Below, in pieces: positions 50,755 to 57,567 of a stretch of DNA of 64,000 nt (its first letter is position 1; each line of letters opens with the position of its first letter). The translations under genes were made by a program, and so were the position numbers. Below the pieces are notes generated by a model that made no database searches, had not been told where the DNA came from, and saw only the letters and a list, made by a program, of their open reading frames with translations. Where the stretch lies: NCBI GenBank assembly GCA_965659005.1, contig CBFHVG010000025.1:6256-70255 (forward strand), given 5' to 3'. The DNA comes from CAYPTY01 sp965659005 (GTDB taxonomy: Bacteria; Bacteroidota; Rhodothermia; Balneolales; Balneolaceae).

Positions 50755-51131
50755 TTAAACTTTGTTTATACCTGCAAACAGGTACTTCTTCCCCGAATTA
50801 TCTGAAATCCATTCCCAAAGAGTACTCAAACCCGGTGCATTAAATAGTGCCCATCCATTGGTAGTCTGCCGAAAAAGCCTTTAATCTCAACTATCGCTTT
50901 TACTTCAAAGCCTTGTGTGCTTCCCTCTATATCTCTTTCCATAACATCAATAGAATAGAAGGTAATTTTCCTGTCGATATAATTCTGAAGGTCAGCACGT
51001 TTATCAAGTGTGGTGGCATCTGGAATCACGTATTGCAGGTCTTCATGAAAGAGTAGGTTCAGAGATTTGACATCCTGCTGAATCATAGCTTCAATCAGTA
51101 AATCTTCAAGCTGTTCAATGATGTGGGTCAT
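50755..51131 (-). pseudogene. NTF2-like (DUF4440/SnoaL) gene with 3' frameshift
   Basis: The first frame gives 101 residues with the NTF2-like pattern IEQLEDLLIEAMIQQDVKSLNLLFHEDLQYVIPD and ends early at TGA 50826-50828, just after MDGHYLMHRV. In a neighbouring frame starting at 50829 the sequence continues LSTLWEWISDNSGKKYLFAGINKV to TAA at 50755. Joined, the protein is about 126 residues, which is the normal length, and the tail matches the last strand of this fold (W-x-W then GKKYLFAG). One base is missing in the GGGTTT run near 50829. Either a true frameshift, a sequencing error, or programmed slippage. Copy 2 of the palindromic repeat lies 37 bases upstream. Confidence 0.65.
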
Positions 51132-51167
51132 TCGTTGAACTTAGCTTTTCCATGTCATAAATAGAAG

Positions 51168-51245
51168 GTCATCCTGAGGAAACGAAGGATCGTATCATTA
51201 TAGGATAAGATCCTTCACTCCACCTGACGGTGTGTTCAGGATGAC
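51168..51245. repeat. Dispersed palindromic repeat, copy 2
   Basis: Begins GTCATCCTGAGG and ends TTCAGGATGAC; internal CGAAGGATC and AGATCCTTC form a nested inverted repeat; 78 bases. Related to copies 1 and 3 but more diverged. Placed between sbtA's 3' end and the NTF2-like gene. Confidence 0.8.
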
Positions 51246-51255
51246 AAAAGAGAGA

Positions 51256-52218
51256 TTAAAAGTTCTGAATGATCATCAAATATATGGGCATACCTATGGT
51301 GATATTCAGTGGGAAGGTGATGGCTAATGCCATAGGAATATATAAACTCGGATTAGCTTTAGGTGCAGCCAGTTTCATAGCGGCCGGAACGGCGATATAT
51401 GAGGCACTCGCTGCAAGAATCGCGAATAGAAACTGGTTTCCTGTACTGTCTGTAATGAATTGACTGGTTATAGCAACTATGACACCATTAATGAGTGGCA
51501 TAAATAGTGCGAAGGAAAGAGAGAACCATCCGTTTTTAAGAAAAGTACCGAGTTTTTTTCCGCTAGTCACTCCCATATCGAGTAAGAATACAGCTAGAAA
51601 GCCCTGAAAGATGTCAGTAGTAAATGGTTCAATTCCCTGAGCTTGTGCATCATTGGCAAGATATCCAATCAATAGTGATCCTATGATGAGCATTACAGAA
51701 CCATTAGTAACGGCATGGTGAACCATTTGCCTTTTGGACATGTGTTTGAACTCTCCATTTCCAAAGATGGACATAAGAAGAACACCTATGATAATGGATG
51801 GGGCTTCCATAATGGCCATCACTGCAACCATGTGACCACTGAATTCAATGTTTTGTATATCCAGAAAAGAAACGGCTGTGATAAATGTTACAGCACTCAC
51901 TGACCCATAAGCGGCGGCTATTGCACCGGCATTGGCAACGCTAAGTTTCCTTCTTAGGTAGAAGAATGAATATACCGGCACAGATAATGCCATCACGACT
52001 CCAAAGAGAAGTGACCAGAAAATCTCCATATCAAGCTGGCTATGAGCCAATTCTTGTCCGCCTTTAAATCCGATAGAAAAGAGGAGGTATAGGGAAATGA
52101 ATTTTGAAGAGGTTGGTGGAATTTCCAGATCACTCTTTAGTTGAACTGCCAATAAACCCAGGAAGAAAAAGAGCAGAGCGGGGTTGGTCAGGTTATCAAT
52201 CAATAATGATAAATCCAT
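51256..52218 (-). CDS. sbtA: Sodium-dependent bicarbonate transporter, SbtA family
   Basis: 320 residues with about ten membrane helices in two inverted halves. The family N-terminus NLTNPALLFFFLGLLAVQLKSDLEIP and SIGFKGGQELA are clear, as is the second half SGKKLGTFLKNGWFSLSFALFMP. In cyanobacteria SbtA imports bicarbonate with Na+ and is inhibited by the PII-like SbtB; no SbtB is encoded here. Two unknown small genes and a LysR gene lie upstream on the same strand, spaced 46 bases or less between the three transporter-side genes. Confidence 0.9.
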   Translation of the reverse strand: MDLSLLIDNLTNPALLFFFLGLLAVQLKSDLEIPPTSSKFISLYLLFSIGFKGGQELAHSQLDMEIFWSLLFGVVMALSVPVYSFFYLRRKLSVANAGAIAAAYGSVSAVTFITAVSFLDIQNIEFSGHMVAVMAIMEAPSIIIGVLLMSIFGNGEFKHMSKRQMVHHAVTNGSVMLIIGSLLIGYLANDAQAQGIEPFTTDIFQGFLAVFLLDMGVTSGKKLGTFLKNGWFSLSFALFMPLINGVIVAITSQFITDSTGNQFLFAILAASASYIAVPAAMKLAAPKANPSLYIPMALAITFPLNITIGMPIYLMIIQNF

Positions 52219-52264
52219 TCTGTTAGTACCAGTAAGTAGTCTTAGTTAGGCGGAATTTTAGATA

Positions 52265-52561
52265 TCAAGAAGCGATCTTAACCGAACCTGATAGTTTAAG
52301 TTTGATATCACTGTCAGCAGCATCTTCGATGAGTGCATTTAGGTATTCTTTCTGAATCTCCAACTCAGCAATTTTACGGTCTAACAGCTCTCTGCTAATG
52401 GTGTGGTCTTTTTCCCAGGCCTTCCAATGCTCTAGTTTAAGTCTGTTGATTCTCTTCTCGATCAGTTCATTAAGTGCATCAATGGATTCTGATGCAGAAA
52501 AAGTCTGGTTCATCAATTCAATAGGGATTTGGGTATCCTTAACAATCATTGTCAGCTCCAA
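52265..52561 (-). CDS. Hypothetical helical protein, 98 aa, in the sbtA cluster
   Basis: No family recognised. Predicted mostly alpha-helical and amphipathic (SIDALNELIEKRINRLKLEHWKAWEKDH; RELLDRKIAELEIQKEYLNALIED), likely a coiled coil, ending in a short polar beta-like tail LKLSGSVKIAS. There is no signal peptide. It overlaps the next upstream gene by 23 bases and lies 46 bases ahead of sbtA. Position suggests a cytoplasmic partner or regulator of SbtA; that is inference. Confidence 0.72.
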   Translation of the reverse strand: MELTMIVKDTQIPIELMNQTFSASESIDALNELIEKRINRLKLEHWKAWEKDHTISRELLDRKIAELEIQKEYLNALIEDAADSDIKLKLSGSVKIAS

Positions 52562-52835
52562 TTTTATCTATTAGATCTTCTTTGTTAATGTTGATGTGTT
52601 GGTGTTCACTCATTTCGTCAAGAATTAGTGTACATCCAATTATGACACTGGCCACAAGAAATTCCTTCATAAGCGGGTTTTGTAGATAAATACTTAGTAG
52701 GGCGAAGAATCCAAGTAGCACAGCCAGGAGAGAGCGAATATGGTATCTTGAAAGTAAACCGGCTTCTGATTTAGCTGAAGCTGTGTTTATTCTGTTTTTT
52801 GTTGGTAGGAGTGAGTCCTTAGTGTTATCAAGCAT
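52539..52835 (-). CDS. Hypothetical small membrane protein, 98 aa, in the sbtA cluster
   Basis: No family recognised. A polar N-terminus (about 1-30) is followed by two close hydrophobic helices (IRSLLAVLLGFFALLSIYL and FLVASVIIGCTLILDEM) and a short charged C-terminal tail. A hairpin membrane protein is predicted. It heads the sbtA transcript, just after a promoter-like region containing a palindrome (52844-52894), and overlaps the helical gene by 23 bases. Confidence 0.72.
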   Translation of the reverse strand: MLDNTKDSLLPTKNRINTASAKSEAGLLSRYHIRSLLAVLLGFFALLSIYLQNPLMKEFLVASVIIGCTLILDEMSEHQHININKEDLIDKIGADNDC

Positions 52836-52843
52836 GAAATTCG

Positions 52844-52894
52844 ATCCGATGTTAATTCGGATGCAAAGATCTCGTGATAATCACATAAACAAAA
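52844..52894 (-). promoter_or_regulatory. Candidate promoter and operators of the sbtA cluster
   Basis: On the minus strand TTTTG (52890-52894), 18 bases, GATCTTTG (52864-52871, one mismatch from TAnnTTTG). A perfect palindrome GTGATAATCAC (52874-52884) fills the spacer, and a second inverted repeat ATCCGA-N7-TCGGAT (52844-52862) lies just downstream of the -7 box. Both are well placed for a repressor or the adjacent LysR protein. Confidence 0.5.
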
Positions 52895-52933
52895 GTTTAT
52901 AATCTTAATGGTAATGATAAAGTAATGTTATGA

Positions 52934-53821
52934 CTAGAAATCGTTAAGCCAGCTAAACTTTTCTTTGATGATTTCTTCTTTATGAGCCCGTAGGTATTCG
53001 AGATACCTTTCTGCTACACCAGACATTTTTTTATTCTTAAGCCATATCATACGCCACTGTGTCACGATTGGTAAGTCGTCTCTCTCCAGTATGTAAAGCT
53101 GTTTATTATCCAGTTCATTATGAATTCCGATCAGGGGTAATATGGAATAACCCAGGCCAGCCATCATCGCTTGCTTACAAGCTTCATTCGTTGCGAATTC
53201 GATTCTCTTTCTTTTTTTCTGTTGCCCGAAGTAATCATCCATTGCAGACCTGGTAGCTGAACCTTTTTCTCTGTAGATGAGGGATTCCTCTTCATCAAAC
53301 TCAGACACCCCACCAACTAAATAGAGTTTGTTTTCCATTATGATTTCTTCCTCAACATCCAAATCAGTAGGCAGTGTAGAAACCCATGCAAAATCAATGA
53401 TGTTGTTTTTAAGGTCTTCAATCACCTGTGCTTTGTTAGTCACATCAAGAACCAGGTCAATCCCTGGAAATTCCAAATGAAATCCGGTCAGGAAATAAGG
53501 CATTACATATTTTCCGGTAGATGCAGAAGAAATTCTAAGTTTACCAGTTAAGAGGCCGTCATACTCCTTAGTCTTATACTGAATGGCTTCAGCTTCCCGA
53601 AGTACATTTTCTGCAATCTCAGCAATGGAGTGACCAAAATCTGTGACATATAGCTTACGAGCATGTACTTCAGTAAGTGGTTGATCAAATTGTTTCTGAA
53701 AATTCTTTAGCTGAATTGATAAAGCAGGCTGAGTCATGTGCATTTCTTCAGCAGCTTTAGTAATGCTCTTTTGCTTTACTACTTCAAGGAAAATATTGAG
53801 CTGATGTAATGTATAGTTCAT
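52934..53821 (-). CDS. LysR-family transcriptional regulator (CbbR-like)
   Basis: 295 residues. N-terminal winged helix-turn-helix (QKSITKAAEEMHMTQPALSIQLKNFQKQF) and a co-inducer domain starting LTGKLRISSASTGKYVMPYFLTGF. It resembles CbbR/CmpR-type regulators of CO2 and bicarbonate genes. It is encoded upstream of the sbtA cluster on the same strand, 98 bases ahead of the first small gene, where the palindromes lie, rather than divergently as LysR genes often are. Confidence 0.9.
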   Translation of the reverse strand: MNYTLHQLNIFLEVVKQKSITKAAEEMHMTQPALSIQLKNFQKQFDQPLTEVHARKLYVTDFGHSIAEIAENVLREAEAIQYKTKEYDGLLTGKLRISSASTGKYVMPYFLTGFHLEFPGIDLVLDVTNKAQVIEDLKNNIIDFAWVSTLPTDLDVEEEIIMENKLYLVGGVSEFDEEESLIYREKGSATRSAMDDYFGQQKKRKRIEFATNEACKQAMMAGLGYSILPLIGIHNELDNKQLYILERDDLPIVTQWRMIWLKNKKMSGVAERYLEYLRAHKEEIIKEKFSWLNDF

Positions 53822-53907
53822 AAGTAAATATTATGGATAACATTCTAAAGATAAATAAATGTATATAAAAAAATCTCGTTATTTTATTGTCGAAATAAAA
53901 GGTTTAC

Positions 53908-54021
53908 ATGACAGACATCAATAGACAAAGAGTTACAGTAGCAAAGGATGATGGTAATGGTCAGAAAATTTTGGATGCAACGATGTCTATTCTAAAAGCC
54001 GCTGGAGCAAGGCTTGAATAA
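53908..54021 (+). pseudogene. N-terminal remnant of an isocitrate/isopropylmalate dehydrogenase-like gene
   Basis: ATG at 53908 to TAA at 54019-54021, 37 residues: after MTDINRQR comes VTVAKDDGNGQKILDATMSI and then LKAAGARLE. This matches the first strand and helix of NADP-isocitrate dehydrogenases of the isopropylmalate-dehydrogenase fold, where the loop reads GDGIGPE; here it is DDGNGQK, a degraded version. Nothing after the stop in any frame looks like the rest of the enzyme. It lies 87 bases from the start of the LysR gene, divergently. Confidence 0.6.
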
Positions 54022-54069
54022 GATTGTTTTTTAAGAGAAAGCAACAAGATACAACCAAGATAGAAGTAG

Positions 54070-54207
54070 AAGGTCCTGTTAGAAGGGAGAAAGAGTTCGG
54101 GTCTAAAAACAGCGTACCCCTAGAGACATAGATCCGGACTTGTTTAGCGGATGGCCGAAGGTCTCACCCACTTATGTTACCTGGTGGGTGGACCTGAAGC
54201 CACTTTT
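54070..54207 (+). ncRNA. Candidate structured non-coding RNA, identity unknown
   Basis: Two strong hairpins in tandem. The first pairs AGTTCGGGTCTA (54094-54105) with TAGATCCGGACT (54129-54140), 12 pairs with two G-U. The second pairs TGGC..AGGTC-T-CACCCAC (54152-54171) with GTGGGTG-GACCT..GCCA (54184-54202), about 15 pairs with one bulge, followed by CTTTT. An AGGTCC at 54071-54076 could also pair with GGACCT at the end of the second stem. No ORF explains the region. 6S RNA is one possibility from size, but I do not recognise its conserved bubble; the strand is assumed from the T-rich 3' end. Confidence 0.4.
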
Positions 54208-54220
54208 AATATGAAACTAT

Positions 54221-54288
54221 TCATCATTCATTCTGGGCAGGTGGAATTTTATAAGTGTCAACCTACTCCACCTGACCCTGAATGATGA
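54221..54288. repeat. Long imperfect inverted repeat upstream of the S10 peptidase gene
   Basis: Arms 54221-54245 and 54267-54288: TCATCATTCA pairs with TGAATGATGA and CAGGTGGA with TCCACCTG, with a four-base mismatch zone between. Neither side has a long T run, so it may be a bidirectional terminator, or a relative of the three GTCATC-type repeats with which it shares CTCCACCTGA. Confidence 0.7.
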
Positions 54289-54366
54289 TCTAATAAATAT
54301 TTACAGCAGAATCCCTTCATTTTCATTATCTATCCCTCCATAAATTAAAACTAAGAGATAGATACT

Positions 54367-55839
54367 ATGAGAAGCCTCATCGTCACATTACTGCTCATTT
54401 TTGTGAGCTATTCAGTCACTGCTCAAAATATTCTAAATCCGGATTGGAAGAATACAACAGAGCATGAGATAAACATTAAGGGTAAAAAGGTGCCATATAC
54501 AGCTACGATAGGGTATCAGCCTGTATGGGATGAAGATGACAAAACAGTTGCCGCCTTATTTTACACCTATTACAAGCGAAGCGATGTGAAAAATGATGAC
54601 CGTCGTCCTCTTATTATTTCATTTAATGGAGGTCCGGGATCTGCTTCAGTATGGATGCATCTGGCTTACACAGGCCCGAGAATCCTAAATATTGATGATG
54701 AGGGATATCCAATTCAGCCTTATGGTGTTAAAGACAATCCATATTCCATTCTGGATGTTGCTGATATTGTATTTGTGAATCCTGTTAACACAGGGTATTC
54801 ACGAATTGTAGATCCAGAAGCTGATCGTTCTATGTTCTTCGGCGTGAACGCAGATATAGAGTATCTGGCAAAATGGATTAATACATTTGTGACCCGCAAT
54901 AATCGTTGGTCATCACCTAAATACTTAATTGGTGAAAGCTATGGTACAACACGGGTATCAGGTTTATCATTAGAACTTCAGGACGCCCAATGGATGTATC
55001 TGAATGGTGTAATTCTCGTTTCTCCAACCGGACTAGGAATTGAAAGAGATGGACCAGTAGGTATGGCAAATAGACTGCCATATTACACAGCAGCTGCCTG
55101 GTACCATGAGAAATTACCTGCCGACCTTCAAAGTAAAGATTTACTGGAAGTGCTTGAGGAATCTGAAAATTACACAATGAATACTTTACTGCCTGTAATG
55201 GCTAAAGGAGCCTGGGTTGAGGATAGTGATAGAGCTGAAGCTGTTAAGATGTACAGTCGGTATTCCGGTATTAAAGAGGAAGTAGTTCAGCAACATCATC
55301 TGGATGTTCCTTATTCATTCTTCTGGAAAGAACTATTAAGAGATGAAGGGTTTACCGTTGGGCGACTGGATTCACGATATAAAGGAATTGACGGTAAAAT
55401 TGCGGGAGAACGCCCCGATTATAACTCCGAATTAGAGTCATGGTTGCACTCCTTTACACCAGCAATCAACTACTATTTTAAGAATGATCTGGGATATGAA
55501 ACCGATGTGAAATACAACATGTTTGGTCCAGTTAGGCCATGGGATCGTTCTGGTGACCAGACGGGTCAGAATTTACGTCAGGCAATGGCCATGAACCCCT
55601 ATCTAAATGTACTAACACAGAGTGGATATTATGATGGCGCTACAACCTATTTTAATGCTAAGTATAATATGTGGCATCTTGACCCAAGGGGAGTGCTGAA
55701 AGATAGAATGAGTTTCAAAGGGTACAGAAGTGGACATATGATGTATTTGAGAAGAGAAGACCTCGAGAAAGCCAACGAAGATATTCGGGTTTTTATACAG
55801 AATTCTCTGCCTCCGGCTGGAACACCGGCGAAGTATTAA
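54367..55839 (+). CDS. Secreted S10-family serine carboxypeptidase-like protein
   Basis: 490 residues. Signal peptide MRSLIVTLLLIFVSYSVTAQ. The oxyanion segment SFNGGPGSASVW (85-96), nucleophile S191 in LIGESYGTTR and catalytic His in YRSGHMMYL match family S10; the acidic residue lies in LTQSGYYDGATTYF. Such peptidases remove C-terminal residues and are found in the periplasm of Bacteroidota, probably for peptide nutrition. It stands alone after a 545-base region without intact genes. Confidence 0.92.
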   Translation: MRSLIVTLLLIFVSYSVTAQNILNPDWKNTTEHEINIKGKKVPYTATIGYQPVWDEDDKTVAALFYTYYKRSDVKNDDRRPLIISFNGGPGSASVWMHLAYTGPRILNIDDEGYPIQPYGVKDNPYSILDVADIVFVNPVNTGYSRIVDPEADRSMFFGVNADIEYLAKWINTFVTRNNRWSSPKYLIGESYGTTRVSGLSLELQDAQWMYLNGVILVSPTGLGIERDGPVGMANRLPYYTAAAWYHEKLPADLQSKDLLEVLEESENYTMNTLLPVMAKGAWVEDSDRAEAVKMYSRYSGIKEEVVQQHHLDVPYSFFWKELLRDEGFTVGRLDSRYKGIDGKIAGERPDYNSELESWLHSFTPAINYYFKNDLGYETDVKYNMFGPVRPWDRSGDQTGQNLRQAMAMNPYLNVLTQSGYYDGATTYFNAKYNMWHLDPRGVLKDRMSFKGYRSGHMMYLRREDLEKANEDIRVFIQNSLPPAGTPAKY

Positions 55840-55845
55840 TTTTGA

Positions 55846-55941
55846 GTCATTCAGAGCGAAGCGAAGAATCTTTTCTGACATAGGACAGAGTTAGAAAAGA
55901 TCCTTCGATCGTCACATCATACGTGACTCCCTCTGGATGAC
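55846..55941. repeat. Dispersed palindromic repeat, copy 3
   Basis: Starts GTCATTCAGAGCGAAGCG, contains AAAAGATCC in its second half and ends TGGATGAC; 96 bases. Its first 28 bases equal the reverse complement of the end of copy 1. It fills the gap between the S10 peptidase and the SRPBCC gene. Confidence 0.85.
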
Positions 55942-55962
55942 AACATAATAGAAGAGGATATA

Positions 55963-56445
55963 ATGTCAGAATTGAGAATTGAAAAAATACTGAATGCACC
56001 TTTAGCAAGGGTGTATGATGCCTGGACAAAGCAGGAACATTTTGAAGCCTGGACAGGCCCAAAAGGATTTAAGTCGTCAGTTAAGGAAATGAAGGTTGAA
56101 GTAGGTGGTGGTGTTCATTATAAAATGATTAATGAGCAGGGCTATGAAATGTGGTTAAAAGCTACCTATCTGGAAATCGTACCCAATGAAAAGATCGTTT
56201 TCATTGAAGCGATGAGTGATGCTGACGGCAATTTTTATAAACCACCGGGAATGCCTGATTGGCCATCGCATCTTAATCATACTATCGAGTTTGAAGAATT
56301 TCATGGTGTCACTAAAATGATTCTTACAGCCTGTGGTCATGAAACAGATGAAAAGGGTGATGCTGCTTTTGAGATGGGCAAAGAACGCATGAAGATGGGC
56401 TGGGAGGCTGCATTTGAAAAACTAGCCGACTATATTGAAGATTAA
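55963..56445 (+). CDS. SRPBCC/AHSA1-like protein
   Basis: 160 residues with the AHSA1-type START-like fold: LRIEKILNAPLARVYDAWTKQEHFEAWTGPKGF at the N-terminus, VGGGVHYKMINEQGYEMWLKATYLEIVPNEKIVF and the final helix MKMGWEAAFEKLADYIED. The fold encloses a hydrophobic cavity; functions vary (ligand binding, Hsp90 cochaperone-like). No partner can be named. Copy 3 of the palindromic repeat precedes it. Confidence 0.88.
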   Translation: MSELRIEKILNAPLARVYDAWTKQEHFEAWTGPKGFKSSVKEMKVEVGGGVHYKMINEQGYEMWLKATYLEIVPNEKIVFIEAMSDADGNFYKPPGMPDWPSHLNHTIEFEEFHGVTKMILTACGHETDEKGDAAFEMGKERMKMGWEAAFEKLADYIED

Positions 56446-56549
56446 GCCCAGAAAAAGGACTCAAAGAGGGTGAAAGAAATAACATTTTGAAACGTTACTG
56501 CCCAAAGATTAATTTTCTCATCGTTATGTTATCAAAAGTTCAATTCAGC

Positions 56550-57212
56550 ATGAAAACAATTGGAATTTCGATACTACTATTAGGTCTAAGTAATGTTCTT
56601 TTTGCACAAGGTATTCAAGCAGGCATTAAGCTGGGTACAGGTGGCAGCTATATACTTACTCAAGAAGTGGCCACATCGAATTCCTTCGAGCGTTTCCCCT
56701 TAAACATGATAGTGGCCGGTGTGTACGCAGAAAAAGCAATGTCTCAAAACTTAATAGTTGGCGCTGAGTTTTTATATCAACGAAATGGTGGCAAGGATAT
56801 TGAAACCTTTCAAAGGCCAGATCTTGGAAACGGACAGGTAGCAGTGCTGGAAAGAGCTGACCGACGCCGAATTTTTTCAATGGTGAGCCTTCCATTATAT
56901 GCTCAATACTCAAGTAATTATTTTAATTTCCGTGCCGGACCTCAAATCAACTTCATCATGGATGGTGACATCGACATCGATGCCGTTGTTGGGCAGGGAG
57001 TTGCGCAGTTTGATAATGATTCAAATGGAAACATCAGAGGACCAAATGTTGATTATGGACTTACTGCTGGGGTAAGTTACTGTAACTGCATTAACAGAGA
57101 GTTCAGTGTGGAAGTACTTTTGTATTATGGTCTAAACGATTTATCAGATAGTGAAAAGTCCAATATGCTTAATATCACTGCTGGTATTAAGATGGCCATA
57201 TTCAAAGAATAA
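56550..57212 (+). CDS. Small outer-membrane beta-barrel protein
   Basis: 220 residues from ATG 56550, chosen because it opens a clean signal peptide (MKTIGISILLLGLSNVLFAQ); a TTG at 56487 would add 21 residues ahead of it. The mature part alternates polar and hydrophobic residues like a porin-family (OMP_b-brl) barrel, for example IQAGIKLGTGGSYI, AGVYAEKAMSQNLIVGAEFLYQ and the last strand MLNITAGIKMAIF. Function unknown. Confidence 0.78.
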   Translation: MKTIGISILLLGLSNVLFAQGIQAGIKLGTGGSYILTQEVATSNSFERFPLNMIVAGVYAEKAMSQNLIVGAEFLYQRNGGKDIETFQRPDLGNGQVAVLERADRRRIFSMVSLPLYAQYSSNYFNFRAGPQINFIMDGDIDIDAVVGQGVAQFDNDSNGNIRGPNVDYGLTAGVSYCNCINREFSVEVLLYYGLNDLSDSEKSNMLNITAGIKMAIFKE

Positions 57213-57213
57213 T

Positions 57214-57567
57214 CTATTTCTTCAAGTTTGGACTTACTCTGTTTGTATTGAATAAGCTCCCTGTCAAAGTGGAAAGCCCACCTACTATTCCACCAATTAA
57301 AGCTGTTATAAGAATGATCAAGATTGGCGATCCAATGCCAAGTAAGTTGGCAATTCTGGTTGAAAGAATAGCATCATTTTGAAAATGAATTAAAATAGCC
57401 TGAAACCCCCACAGTAGGAAGATCCCCAGGAATCCATAAACGAAAGAGGGCAAACTTTTCTTATTGAAGTAGTAACCCAAGATTAATCCGGGAATAGCTA
57501 TGGACCACCACGGCATAAAGAAGCTTAATACCCAGGCCAGAAGAAGTATGAAAAGTGGCATTAGCAT
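57214..57567 (-). CDS. Hypothetical small membrane protein, 117 aa
   Basis: Four hydrophobic segments (about 3-20, 22-35, 45-62, 80-102) with charged C-terminal residues. No family recognised. The start overlaps the penicillin acylase stop by one base, so it is co-translated with that gene, and it converges on the beta-barrel gene with one base between stops. Confidence 0.72.
   Translation of the reverse strand: MLMPLFILLLAWVLSFFMPWWSIAIPGLILGYYFNKKSLPSFVYGFLGIFLLWGFQAILIHFQNDAILSTRIANLLGIGSPILIILITALIGGIVGGLSTLTGSLFNTNRVSPNLKK

Noticed and set aside
54070..54207. Firm identification of the structured region as 6S RNA, tmRNA, SRP RNA or RNase P RNA
   Set aside because: I could not find the conserved primary motifs of any of these, so only a candidate RNA is reported.
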